This document shows positions 33,088 through 41,634 of a stretch of 64,000 nucleotides of DNA, piece after piece; the first letter of the stretch is position 1; each line of letters opens with the position of its first letter. The position numbers and the translations under genes were made by a program. This DNA is from Gammaproteobacteria bacterium UBA5109 (GTDB lineage Bacteria > Pseudomonadota > Gammaproteobacteria > Pseudomonadales > Pseudohongiellaceae). The notes below the pieces were generated by a model. That model was not told where the DNA came from, did not search any database, and saw only the letters and a program-made list of their open reading frames with translations. The stretch lies in NCBI GenBank assembly GCA_002414385.1, contig DHZH01000008.1, forward strand, positions 178,311-242,310. The letters are read 5' to 3'.

Positions 33088-34335
33088 TCAGCGCGCAGCG
33101 CGCTGCTCAAGTTCGGTGCGGGAATTTAACCAGCTGAGCATGTCGATCCACATCTGTTCAATCTGCTCATCGCTAGGCATGATACCAGCCGAAGGAAGTT
33201 CCAGGGTGACTACCGGAATACCCAGATCCAGACCGGCATAATTTCCCAGCGAACCGGGGTATACACCAAGCTGATGCAGGTAAAGATCGCCAATCCTGTC
33301 TGGGGCAACTGAAGGGCCATCAAAATCAAGCAGATGGTAAGGGGCGTGAACCGAGACAACTACATCCGGCTCATAAGTTTCAATCTGGTCAATAACCCAG
33401 CGAACTTCAGGTTCACTGGCTGCAGCGACGCCAGGATAACGTCGCGGGTTTTCGCCGGTATTGTTGAGCCAGTACTCATGAGCTTTATCATTCCAGTCCT
33501 GGCTCGGGAAATTACGATTCAGGTCAACACCGCTGGCATTTTGTCTGACCGCCTGACCGTCGAGCAGGCCATCCGGATTGACCGAAGGCAAAAAACGCCA
33601 GCTGAAACTGTTACCGCCACTTTCTTTCAGCAAGGCCATCCATTTAAACATGATGGAAATTGATGAGTATTCGTCCCCGTGAATGCCACCCATGATCAAT
33701 ACCCGCGATTTTTCATTAAGCGAATTGCGCGGCTCGAAATCCCGCTGGGTCAATGGGCGTGCATTGACGCTGTAGGCACCGGCGAATTCCAGTTGCTGCT
33801 GCATGCAATCTTCCACTGAAACACTGCCCAGCTTGTTGCCGATTTCGTCACACAGGCCGTTGATGACCTGTTGATGATAAAGAGCTTCCTGTGCCAGCTG
33901 TTGAGGGCTTGGATACACAGACAATTCCGACTGTGAGGCCAGCTCCTCTGCTCTTGCCTGCTGTTCCAGCTCTTCCCTTGTTAATTGCGGTACTTGCTCA
34001 TCAGGGAGTTCAGTATCAGCTGAACCGGGTGTCGGGTCTTGCGGCAGTCCGGTATTTTCCATTACCTGGGCTGTTCCTGCAGCGGATTCGGCTGCTTCCT
34101 GTGACTGGTTTTCTGCTGTTGAAGCTATTTCTCCCGCTGAAGAATTTATTTCTGCTGAGGGCTCTCTATTCGCTGAGGGCTCCGCTGACGGCTGTTCTCC
34201 CGCTGAAGGGTGTCTATTCGCTGAAGGCTCTTCCTCAATAATGGGCAGGCGAGCGCAGGAAACAAACAGCAGCACTGAGAGTAGAACGACCGGCGTAAAT
34301 TCACGAAGATTGTGCATCTGCGCTTTCATCATCAA
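33088..34335 (-). CDS. M14-family zinc carboxypeptidase, lipoprotein
   Basis: A 415-residue lipoprotein with lipobox LLFVSC (C27). The M14 domain (from about 185) has zinc ligands H219, E222 (GGIHGDE) and H330 (VSVHAPY), substrate-binding R274 (NRNF) and catalytic E379 (TLELP). It resembles MpaA-type murein-peptide amidases that remove diaminopimelate from cell-wall peptides. A low-complexity linker (about 35-110) contains repeated PSA(N/E/G) units. It follows the L,D-transpeptidase gene by 15 nt, suggesting a joint role in peptidoglycan turnover. Confidence 0.85.
   Translation of the reverse strand: MMMKAQMHNLREFTPVVLLSVLLFVSCARLPIIEEEPSANRHPSAGEQPSAEPSANREPSAEINSSAGEIASTAENQSQEAAESAAGTAQVMENTGLPQDPTPGSADTELPDEQVPQLTREELEQQARAEELASQSELSVYPSPQQLAQEALYHQQVINGLCDEIGNKLGSVSVEDCMQQQLEFAGAYSVNARPLTQRDFEPRNSLNEKSRVLIMGGIHGDEYSSISIMFKWMALLKESGGNSFSWRFLPSVNPDGLLDGQAVRQNASGVDLNRNFPSQDWNDKAHEYWLNNTGENPRRYPGVAAASEPEVRWVIDQIETYEPDVVVSVHAPYHLLDFDGPSVAPDRIGDLYLHQLGVYPGSLGNYAGLDLGIPVVTLELPSAGIMPSDEQIEQMWIDMLSWLNSRTELEQRAAR
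34151..34232 (-). repeat. Short in-frame repeats in the M14 lipoprotein linker
   Basis: Degenerate 9-18 bp units built around GCTGAGGGC / GCTGAAGGG and TCTATTCGCTGA recur about six times, coding for PSAN, PSAE and PSAG steps just after the lipobox. Such repeats can vary in number by slippage and would change the length of the flexible tether. Confidence 0.6.
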
Positions 34336-34350
34336 CTGCTAGCCGAATGG

Positions 34351-35394
34351 CTAGCCATTACCCTCGTAAATAATTTCCCACTCGGCACCTGACTGACGCC
34401 ACAGCTGCATCTTCCAGCCGCTCCAGTTGTAGTTACTGCTGCGATACTGCTGGAAATAACGAACCTGGACGACATCCGACTGACGCGGATCATTAATAAA
34501 ACTGATGTCGGAAAATTCCACTTCAATAAAACTTTTTTGCAAATTGACGCGTCGCTTGTATTCCGACCATTCCCCGAGATTACGACTCAGATCAGTAAAA
34601 TCCTCGGCATACCAGGATAGATAACTGTCATTATCCCGATCTTCCCAGGCCTGACGCCAGTCCGTAAGGGACTGAGCCAGACTTGTCCGTTGATTTCGAA
34701 CAGTCTCCAGCGGCACCCATTCCAGTTCACCAGCCGTCATGATCACCGGCGTCCTGCCGGGTTCGATATAGCGATTCATCTGCAACAGGCTGTCATTATC
34801 AATAACCACACAGCCATCACTGTCCAGCAAGGGCCGTTCGCTGATATGTTTTGGCAGACCATGCAGCCAGATTCCGGACCCGGTTCTGCCTTCCAGCCGG
34901 TCCAGTGCATTGGGATAGTTCATGGGATAGGCGCCAAGCCCGTAGAAATCGATTAACTGGCTGTCCTGCAGAAAACTGGTGAAGTGATAAACCCCCATGG
35001 GTGTTTTTTTATCCCCTTCAAACTGTTTATCAAATCCGTTGGAGCCAATGGAAACCGGAATAATCTGGCGGACAATATAGCCACCATTCGACTGGCGCTC
35101 GAGAATTTTCAGCCGCCCTCTTTCCAGCTCAACCCAGAACACATAGGGCGTATTTTCTGAAACCTGAATCAGGCCTCTGGGAATCATTGCCTGGCGTTGC
35201 AGGCCACTGTTGGTACCAGTATTGAGGGCAATACTGTTATAAAAAGCATCGGCACTGTGGAATACTATCGGCATGGACGAGCCAGCCTGGGCCAGTCCAG
35301 TGGCAGGTAACAGGCAGCAGGCAGCAAACAGCAGCAAAAGCCGGGAACAAGACCGGTAAATATGCTGGATATGCTTGAATAGCATGGTGTTCAT
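34351..35394 (-). CDS. L,D-transpeptidase (YkuD) with C-terminal SnoaL-like domain
   Basis: A 347-residue exported protein (signal peptide to about residue 36). The YkuD catalytic site is H179-G in IWLHGLPKHI and S192-D-G-C195 in LDSDGCVVIDN, with C195 as the nucleophile. TPMGVYHFTSF (131-141) is also typical. After about 225 a SnoaL/DUF4440-like domain (WRQAWEDRDNDSYLSWYAEDF) follows, an arrangement seen in some periplasmic L,D-transpeptidases. It should cross-link peptidoglycan or attach proteins to it. AAGGA precedes the start. It is the first gene of a two-gene unit. Confidence 0.88.
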   Translation of the reverse strand: MNTMLFKHIQHIYRSCSRLLLLFAACCLLPATGLAQAGSSMPIVFHSADAFYNSIALNTGTNSGLQRQAMIPRGLIQVSENTPYVFWVELERGRLKILERQSNGGYIVRQIIPVSIGSNGFDKQFEGDKKTPMGVYHFTSFLQDSQLIDFYGLGAYPMNYPNALDRLEGRTGSGIWLHGLPKHISERPLLDSDGCVVIDNDSLLQMNRYIEPGRTPVIMTAGELEWVPLETVRNQRTSLAQSLTDWRQAWEDRDNDSYLSWYAEDFTDLSRNLGEWSEYKRRVNLQKSFIEVEFSDISFINDPRQSDVVQVRYFQQYRSSNYNWSGWKMQLWRQSGAEWEIIYEGNG

Positions 35395-35474
35395 CAGTGA
35401 GGAATTCCTTCAGGTTTACAGGCAAAACGAAGCTTATACAGTCTGCCCGCTTAAATCAATAAGTCGTTGTTTTT

Positions 35475-36692
35475 TCAGAATAGATTCCATATCTGATAGC
35501 CCAGCAGAAACAATGAACTCAATATACCCAGGGCCGGGATTAATACCGGAATACTGAATCCTGCCTCGGTATTGGCCGAACGGCTTTTGATCACGATTAA
35601 TGCCAGATTGACGATGGCGAAGATCACCAGCATCACGGCACTGGTGAGCCGGGCCAGGCTTTCCAGCGGTAGTAATAAGGCAAAAACCAGTACCATTGCC
35701 GTTACTAGGCCTGTAGCGAATATCGGCGTTCTGGTCTTACCGGCAATCTGCGCCAGTCCGGCAGGTGCCAGCTGCATTTTACCCATACCGTAAAGCACTC
35801 TGGAGGCCATGATTATCTGCACCAGTGCTCCGTTAATTACTGCCAGCAAACTGATCCCGCCGATAAAACCGGGGTCACGCCCACTTCGCTCAACCAGATC
35901 CGCCAGAGGTGCATTACCTGCTGCCAGATCTGCCGGACTGCTGACCCGCAATACAGCAAATGCAACGACCATGTAGCAAATACTTGCCAGGGCAATGGAA
36001 AGAATAATACCCAGCGGCATATTTACCCGCGGGCGTTTTACTTCTTCAACCACATTGACCATGTCCTCGAATCCGATAAAGGCATAAAAAGCCAGGAAGC
36101 TGCCAAGCAAAATGCCACTGAAAGCCGAATCAGCCCCTGCCTGTGTCGCTGTATTTTGTGTGGCAAGCGGCTCCATCCCATATGTAATCCAGACAATATA
36201 AGCCAGTCCGGCCACTTCAATTGTCGTGACAAGGAATACCGTTGCTGCCGATAGCCTGATCCCGAAGACTGCAATTATCCCTAACACAAGACATAAGAAG
36301 ATAATTGCCCAGTGTGCTTCAAGCTCGACAAAGACTCCAAGATAACCGGCAAAGCCATTACTGATGGCGGCGGCTGAAACGATACCCGTCAGGATGATCA
36401 GCCAGCCACACAACGCCGAAAGCCAGTTCAGCCCCCAGGCCCGATCCACATATACGCTTACGCCAGCACAGATCGGGTAACGTGAGGATAGTTCGCAGTA
36501 GCTCAGGCCAGTCAGCAAGGCAATGGCTCCTGCCAGCAGGAATGACACCGGCATGTATTGGCCCGCCGTGTCGGCAAGCTCGCCTATGAGCACATAAATA
36601 CCGGCACCAATGATCGTACCGAGACCATAAAAGCTCAGGGTCAACAGATTCATTGAACGTTTTAGTGAACTGGATTCGGCAGAAACTGACAC
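35475..36692 (-). CDS. APC-superfamily amino acid permease
   Basis: A 405-residue polytopic membrane protein with about 12 helices. The unwound helix 1 motif is GLGTIIGAGIYVLIG (about 22-36), and FYAFIGFEDMVNVVEEVKRP near 203-222 is the helix 6 signature of APC amino acid/polyamine transporters. The substrate cannot be told. It is slightly short for the family because the C-terminus ends soon after helix 12. It is divergent from the triheme cytochrome gene. Confidence 0.85.
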   Translation of the reverse strand: MSVSAESSSLKRSMNLLTLSFYGLGTIIGAGIYVLIGELADTAGQYMPVSFLLAGAIALLTGLSYCELSSRYPICAGVSVYVDRAWGLNWLSALCGWLIILTGIVSAAAISNGFAGYLGVFVELEAHWAIIFLCLVLGIIAVFGIRLSAATVFLVTTIEVAGLAYIVWITYGMEPLATQNTATQAGADSAFSGILLGSFLAFYAFIGFEDMVNVVEEVKRPRVNMPLGIILSIALASICYMVVAFAVLRVSSPADLAAGNAPLADLVERSGRDPGFIGGISLLAVINGALVQIIMASRVLYGMGKMQLAPAGLAQIAGKTRTPIFATGLVTAMVLVFALLLPLESLARLTSAVMLVIFAIVNLALIVIKSRSANTEAGFSIPVLIPALGILSSLFLLGYQIWNLF

Positions 36693-36787
36693 GTCTTGGG
36701 GATATCCGGTTTATGTGATTTTCAGATCAAAAATGGTAATCTCCCAAGACTATTTAAAACATAATAATAATGCCACAAGGAATCCCT

Positions 36788-38128
36788 ATGCCTTTTGCCC
36801 GAGAGCTTTCAGTTATCAGCTTTGTTGTCTTGTTAAGCGCCTGTGACTCAGGGGTAGTTACTACAGAGCCAACACCTTCCACCAATAGTGCTGAGCAGGC
36901 CGCAGCGGTCAACCTGTCACACGGTGAATATGTTGCCAGGCTGGGAAACTGCGTAGCCTGTCATACTGTCGAGGGCGGTGAGCCGCTGGCAGGCGGGCTG
37001 GAAATGAACGTTCCGCTGCTGGGGAATATCTATGCCACCAACATTACCCCGGATGTGGAAACCGGTATCGGTTCCTGGAGTTTTGAAGATTTCGACCGGG
37101 CCATGCGGGTTGGCAGAAAGCCTGATGGCGAGCGTATGTATCCGGCCATGCCCTACACCTCCTATGCAAAAATGTCAGAACAGGATATGCGGGCACTGTA
37201 CGATTTTCTTATGAATGAAGTGGAAGCCGTTAACCAGCCCAACCTGCCGGCGGAAATTCCCGGCTGGAAGAATGTCCGCTGGGGCATGGGAATCTGGAAT
37301 CTGCTGGCCCATGATGATGAACCCTATAATGTCGACAACAGCGAGTCCCAGGCCTGGAATCGCGGCGCCTATCTGGTCGAGGGTCTCGGCCATTGCGGAG
37401 CCTGCCATACGCCACGCGGCCTGCTCCTGCAGGAAAAGGGTCTCGACAGCAGTGATAATGATTTTCTCGCTGGTGCCCCCCTGGATTACTGGTACGCTTC
37501 TGCACTGAACGGCAATTCATTGAGTGGCAGAGGACGCTGGAATGTCGAAGATCATGAGGAATTTCTGCGCACCGGTCGCAACCGCTTCGGTACAGCAGTC
37601 GGCACCATGGTGGAAGTCGTCAATAACAGTACCTGGCACATGAGTGAGGCGGATATCAATGCCATGTCCGTCTATCTGGAATCCTTACCCGCCACCGAAG
37701 AACAGGGGGAGTTCAACTATAACGATACGCAAAGCGAAGAATTGCTGTCACTGAATTTTTCTACTCCCGGAGCCCAGGTCTATTACGAATACTGCTCTAA
37801 CTGTCACGTCACCAACGGTCAGGGTTACTACCCCTATCAGCCACCGCTGGCCGGTAACCCCGGTGTCCTGGATCCCGATCCCAGCACTCTGATCAACATG
37901 ACCCTGAACGGCTCACTGCGTATTGTCTCCTCAGAAGGACCGGCAACGACTGATATGCCGTATTTCAGGCTGCTTCTGGATGACCAGCAGATTGCCGACG
38001 TCCTGAGTTATATCCGTTCATCCTGGGGCAATAATGCCCCGGCCGTCAGCGCCGCTGAAGTTGCTGAAATCCGGACAGCCACCGACCCGACCCAAAATGA
38101 CGATATATTTGTCCTGCGCATGAAGTAA
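36788..38128 (+). CDS. Triheme cytochrome c lipoprotein
   Basis: A 446-residue protein with lipobox LLSAC (C19) and three heme sites, CVACH (55-59), CGACH (203-207) and CSNCH (336-340). This matches the membrane-bound cytochrome c subunit of PQQ or flavin alcohol/aldehyde/gluconate dehydrogenases, which passes electrons to ubiquinone or an oxidase. No dehydrogenase gene is adjacent, so its partner is elsewhere or it works alone. ATG 36788 is preferred over 36770 because AAGGA sits just upstream and the lipoprotein signal is then compact. Confidence 0.88.
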   Translation: MPFARELSVISFVVLLSACDSGVVTTEPTPSTNSAEQAAAVNLSHGEYVARLGNCVACHTVEGGEPLAGGLEMNVPLLGNIYATNITPDVETGIGSWSFEDFDRAMRVGRKPDGERMYPAMPYTSYAKMSEQDMRALYDFLMNEVEAVNQPNLPAEIPGWKNVRWGMGIWNLLAHDDEPYNVDNSESQAWNRGAYLVEGLGHCGACHTPRGLLLQEKGLDSSDNDFLAGAPLDYWYASALNGNSLSGRGRWNVEDHEEFLRTGRNRFGTAVGTMVEVVNNSTWHMSEADINAMSVYLESLPATEEQGEFNYNDTQSEELLSLNFSTPGAQVYYEYCSNCHVTNGQGYYPYQPPLAGNPGVLDPDPSTLINMTLNGSLRIVSSEGPATTDMPYFRLLLDDQQIADVLSYIRSSWGNNAPAVSAAEVAEIRTATDPTQNDDIFVLRMK

Positions 38129-38129
38129 A

Positions 38130-38166
38130 TGCACTATTTTGGGGCGTCATGCACTAAAATTTTGCA
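38130..38166 (+). promoter_or_regulatory. Two NtrC-like binding sites
   Basis: TGCACTATTTTGGGGCG (38130-38146) and TGCACTAAAATTTTGCA (38150-38166) both resemble the NtrC consensus TGCACY-N5-RGTGCA. They are spaced 20 bp apart, two helical turns, and lie about 150-180 bp before the predicted sigma-54 start, a normal enhancer distance. Confidence 0.7.
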
Positions 38167-38292
38167 TTTTTTTCAGGTCTTATTTGGTCTATGCTCTGTT
38201 TTCGCACCGATATAGACAATTCGACCTCTGCTTTTGCCGTAAAGCTGGCCCCTCAGCCCTGAAAAGCTGAAATTTTGGAAAACAGCAAAACA

Positions 38293-38306
38293 GGTATGCT
38301 TTTTGC
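38293..38306 (+). promoter_or_regulatory. Sigma-54 promoter of the glutamine synthetase gene
   Basis: GGTATGCTTTTTGC has the -24 GG and -12 GC elements at the exact 10-base spacing required by RpoN and is followed by the typical CA. Transcription would start near 38318, giving a leader of about 55 bases before the AAGGAG ribosome site. Confidence 0.72.
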
Positions 38307-38373
38307 ACAAGTGTGAAGGACATTGAAATACGATTTTTCAGAAAACTAAACTAACTAAGGAGTACTACTCATC

Positions 38374-39381
38374 ATGAAAAGCAAGTTGGAATATATCTGG
38401 CTGGACGGTTATAAACCGACGCAGAGCCTGCGTAGCAAAACCATGGTCAGAAAAGATTTCAGTGGAAAACTCGAAGATTGCCCCATGTGGTCCTTCGACG
38501 GCAGCTCCACGATGCAGGCTGAAGGCGGCGCCTCGGACTGCCTGTTAAAGCCGGTAGCCATTATCCCTGACCCGGATCGCAGCAACGGCTATCTGGTGAT
38601 GACAGAAGTTCTGAATGCCGACGGTACTCCTCACGAATCCAATGGCCGCGCCACAATCGATGATGATGACGAAGATTTCTGGTTCGGTTTTGAACAGGAA
38701 TATTTTCTCTGGGATCCGGAAACCAATCTGCCTCCGGGCTTTCCTCCGGGCGGCTACCCTCCTCCGCAGGGCCCTTACTACTGCTCGGTTGGTGCTAAAA
38801 ATGCCTATGCCCGCTCAATGATTGATGAGCATCTGGACCAGTGTCTGGAAGCCGGCCTCAACGTAGAAGGTATTAACGCTGAAGTGGCTGCAGGCCAGTG
38901 GGAATTTCAGGTATTCGGTAAAAGCGCCGCGCGCGCCGCTGACGAAACCTGGCTGGCCCGTTACCTGCTGGAGCGTGTTGGTGAAAAATACGGCCTGGCT
39001 ATCGACTGGCATCCGAAACCACTGGGTGATACCGACTGGAACGGTTCGGGTATGCACGCCAATTTCTCCAATGGCGCCATGCGCGAGCAGGGGAAAGAAG
39101 AAGTGTTTACCAAAATCTGTGAACAGTTTGGTAAAAACATTGAGCGTCATATTTCTGTATATGGTGCCCACAATGACCAGCGTTTGACCGGTAAGCACGA
39201 AACCCAGTCCATCGAGCAGTTCAGCTACGGGGTTTCCGACCGTGGTGCATCTATCCGCATCCCGATCGGTACGGTCGAAGATGGCTGGAAAGGTCGCCTG
39301 GAAGACCGTCGTCCGGCGTCCAATGCCGATCCCTATAAAGTCGCTGCGGCAATTGTAAAAACCACAAAAGAAGCATTGTAA
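38374..39381 (+). CDS. glnII: Glutamine synthetase type II
   Basis: This 335-residue enzyme is the short, eukaryote-like GSII form, not the 470-residue GSI. Family motifs are MWSFDGSSTMQAEG (49-62), FGFEQEYFLWDP near 104-115 with metal-binding glutamates, INAEVAAGQWEFQ near 168-180, and SGMHANFS near 230-237. It makes glutamine from glutamate, ammonia and ATP. The upstream sigma-54 promoter and NtrC-like sites indicate induction under nitrogen limitation. A strong terminator follows. Confidence 0.96.
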   Translation: MKSKLEYIWLDGYKPTQSLRSKTMVRKDFSGKLEDCPMWSFDGSSTMQAEGGASDCLLKPVAIIPDPDRSNGYLVMTEVLNADGTPHESNGRATIDDDDEDFWFGFEQEYFLWDPETNLPPGFPPGGYPPPQGPYYCSVGAKNAYARSMIDEHLDQCLEAGLNVEGINAEVAAGQWEFQVFGKSAARAADETWLARYLLERVGEKYGLAIDWHPKPLGDTDWNGSGMHANFSNGAMREQGKEEVFTKICEQFGKNIERHISVYGAHNDQRLTGKHETQSIEQFSYGVSDRGASIRIPIGTVEDGWKGRLEDRRPASNADPYKVAAAIVKTTKEAL

Positions 39382-39403
39382 GACTTTAACCATCAGCAAT
39401 AAT

Positions 39404-39435
39404 AAAAAAGACCTGCCCTGTGCAGGTCTTTTTTT
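39404..39435 (+). terminator. Rho-independent terminator after glnII
   Basis: The stem GACCTGC (39410-39416) / GCAGGTC (39422-39428) has loop CCTGT, a preceding A-run and seven following T. Confidence 0.95.
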
Positions 39436-39535
39436 GCCTGCCTTTTGCAGTGGATTTACTTGGGCTTAATGCCTGAATCTGTCAAACTAGCCACTGTGAC
39501 GGTAGTGGTTTGGTCTGCATTCGGGGGCTGTTTTA

Positions 39536-39676
39536 TTCGGGACTAAAGTCCCTCCTACAGCATACGAGGTCTGAGCTAGGAGCGGCTTTAACCGCGAAAT
39601 GTTCGGGACTAAAGTCCCTCCTACAAGCCCTCCTGCGTGCAGGGGAAGTTTTTGTAGGAGCGGCTTTAGCCGCGAA
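39536..39676. repeat. Four REP units forming two inverted pairs
   Basis: GTAGGAG-type REP units lie at 39536-39558 (minus), 39576-39598 (plus), 39602-39624 (minus) and 39654-39676 (plus). Minus-strand units have GGGAC-TAAA-GTCCC hairpins and plus-strand units have GCGGCTTTA(A/G)CCGC hairpins, as in the pair at 11973-12036. They fill most of the 381-base gap between glnII and the kinase gene. I see no other coding or RNA signal in the gap. Confidence 0.9.
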
Positions 39677-39762
39677 TTTTTAGCTACACAAAAAGTTAGC
39701 TTTACCCAAACTACGGCACTACCATTCTGACATTCAGTTTCGGTCCAGAGTTTACAAGCAAT

Positions 39763-40707
39763 ATGAAGTTTCCAGAACCCCCACAGGATTATGCCTCCGT
39801 CTATCTCGAAGATACGGACAAGTCCTTGCCGGAAAAAATAAATATCCGCACCCGCTACGCATACTTTAAAACCATCGCCAAAGGTGGCAAGTGTCTTATT
39901 CAGTCCTGCAAGGACCTGCATCTGTCACGGGTAATCTGCTACAAGTCTCTGCTGCCGGAATTTGCTGACGATGAAATTGAACAACGGCGCTTTCTGCGTG
40001 AAGCCAGAGTCAGCGCCATGCTGCAACACCCCAATACCGTACCGACTTATGAGCTTGGGCGCGATACCAAGGGCAACTATTACTTCACCATGAAACTTGT
40101 GCATGGTTATACCCTGCGTGAAATTCTGGATTACCGTGAGCGTTATGATCTTAGCCAGTTGATTGATGTCATTATTCAGGTGGCACATGGCCTGGAGTAT
40201 GCCCATGTCCATGGCGTTGTGCATCGTGATGTCAAACCGGAAAACATTCTTGTAGGCCCCTTTGGTGAAGTACTGCTGATGGACTGGGGACTGGCGAAAG
40301 TCTGGAAAACCGATGGCAGCATTGACCCTATTCCCACTTCTCTGCTGGATACCGATTCGGATGACATGAATATCACCCGCCGCGGTAAATTACAGGGCAC
40401 GGTGTTTTACATGTCACCGGAACAGATAGATCGTGATCCGGAAATCAATAAACGCACTGATATCTATAGCCTCGGAACAATACTTTATGAAATTCTGGCT
40501 GGAGAAACTGCTGCCAAAGGTGACACGATAGACAAGGTGATTGATTACATAAAAAACCAGGATATTCCAAAGCCATCGGCGGTAAGCAAGTATCCCGTCC
40601 CGCCGCTGCTGGAAAAAGCCACCATGGCCTGCCTGGAAAAAAGGCCATCGGCGCGCCTGCATTCGGCCGGTGAACTGATCCGCTTGTTACAGGAAGACTG
40701 GCTCTAG
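39763..40707 (+). CDS. Serine/threonine protein kinase
   Basis: A 314-residue soluble Hanks-type kinase. Readable elements are the ATP lysine K61 (VICYKSL), alpha-C glutamate E80, the catalytic loop HRDVKPEN (154-161) and the metal motif DWG (174-176) in place of DFG. The glycine loop IAKGGKCLI is degenerate, which may lower activity. GTVFYMSPEQ and TDIYSLGTILYE are standard C-lobe motifs. It lacks the membrane helix and PASTA repeats seen in PknB. It converges on a PP2C phosphatase gene 18 nt away; the two are probably a writer-eraser pair. Confidence 0.92.
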   Translation: MKFPEPPQDYASVYLEDTDKSLPEKINIRTRYAYFKTIAKGGKCLIQSCKDLHLSRVICYKSLLPEFADDEIEQRRFLREARVSAMLQHPNTVPTYELGRDTKGNYYFTMKLVHGYTLREILDYRERYDLSQLIDVIIQVAHGLEYAHVHGVVHRDVKPENILVGPFGEVLLMDWGLAKVWKTDGSIDPIPTSLLDTDSDDMNITRRGKLQGTVFYMSPEQIDRDPEINKRTDIYSLGTILYEILAGETAAKGDTIDKVIDYIKNQDIPKPSAVSKYPVPPLLEKATMACLEKRPSARLHSAGELIRLLQEDWL

Positions 40708-40725
40708 CAAGACTGCGTTCCCTTA

Positions 40726-41460
40726 CTACTCGTGGCAGGCCAGCACAATAGTGACGTTATCCCTGGCTCCCTGCTCCTTGACCTGTTTCAGCAATAACTC
40801 CAGACTGCTGTTCATATCATCGGCATGTTCCAGCAGAATCTGCAGAATCTGGTCCTTGCTTATCAGGTCTGACAGTCCATCGGTACAACTCAGAATCAAA
40901 TCACCGGGCTTGAGTGGATGCTTGCCGAAACCCGGATTGATACTGTTCCCGGCACCAATCATCCGCGTCAGAATATGTTCCGCGCGGGCATGCAGTCCCG
41001 GTACCAGGTTCTTGTCCAGCCGATTCTGGGCCAGGGTATGATCGGTGGTTAACTGGGTAATCTGCTTTTGTTCAGTATCGATATGATAAACCCGTGAATC
41101 CCCGATATAGGAAAAATATACATAGGCATCGTCCATGTACAGACAACTCAGGGTAGTACCCATTTCCTGATGCGAAGGCTTTTGTACCTTCATGTCGATG
41201 ACCTTGCGGTTGGCAAACACCACAGACTTGTTTAACAGCGCCACAGGATCATCATTTTCCAGCAGGTTGTCATCGGTAAATTCATTTTCCAGCAGCGCAT
41301 AGGCACTTTCCGCAGCAAGCTGACTGGCCACTTCGCCGTAATCATGACCGCCCACTCCATCGGCAATAATAATAATGCGCCGTTCCCTGCTGAACAGGTA
41401 AAAATCTTCATTCTTGGGACGGACCAGACCGGGGTCAGTGATTGAACTAATGCGTAACAT
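40726..41460 (-). CDS. PP2C-type protein phosphatase
   Basis: A 244-residue PPM phosphatase with the motifs RPKNEDF (14-20), IIADGVGGHDYGE (31-43), GTTLSCLYMDD, SYIGDSRVY, SCTDGLSDLI and ARDNVTIVL near the end. The metal-binding aspartates of all these motifs are present, so it should be active on phospho-Ser/Thr. It is convergent with the kinase gene and would reverse its phosphorylations. Confidence 0.94.
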   Translation of the reverse strand: MLRISSITDPGLVRPKNEDFYLFSRERRIIIIADGVGGHDYGEVASQLAAESAYALLENEFTDDNLLENDDPVALLNKSVVFANRKVIDMKVQKPSHQEMGTTLSCLYMDDAYVYFSYIGDSRVYHIDTEQKQITQLTTDHTLAQNRLDKNLVPGLHARAEHILTRMIGAGNSINPGFGKHPLKPGDLILSCTDGLSDLISKDQILQILLEHADDMNSSLELLLKQVKEQGARDNVTIVLACHE

Positions 41461-41583
41461 CCGGATGATTTTTGTTATTGAATTTAAAGACTGGATTCTA
41501 CTCTATTTTTTTGGCCGCCCTGAACAGCAAATTGATGTATGTCATAGTTGCATCTCAAAAGAAGATATTGCCAAAGACACAGG

Positions 41584-41613
41584 ACCCTGACCGGAACAAA
41601 TTCCAGTCAGGGT
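41584..41613. other. Stable hairpin after the cytochrome c lipoprotein gene
   Basis: ACCCTGAC (41584-41591) pairs with GTCAGGGT (41606-41613), with an inner GGAA/TTCC pair and a CAAA loop. No T-run follows on either strand. It may still end the minus-strand transcript of the gene stopping at 41635. Confidence 0.4.
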
Positions 41614-41634
41614 GAAACAAAGTGATTATTGATG

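Noticed and set aside
36722..36745. CRP-like site TGTGATTTTCAGATCA between the APC permease and cytochrome genes
   Set aside because: Only the left half matches TGTGA; the right half does not match TCACA at the required spacing.
38815..39399. 194-codon open frame on the minus strand
   Set aside because: Antisense to glnII, which is certain from its motifs and control region.
39536..39676. Possible CRISPR array
   Set aside because: Units alternate strand, spacers are unequal (17, 3 and 29 bases) and the unit is a hairpin REP also found at 12 kb; no cas genes are present.
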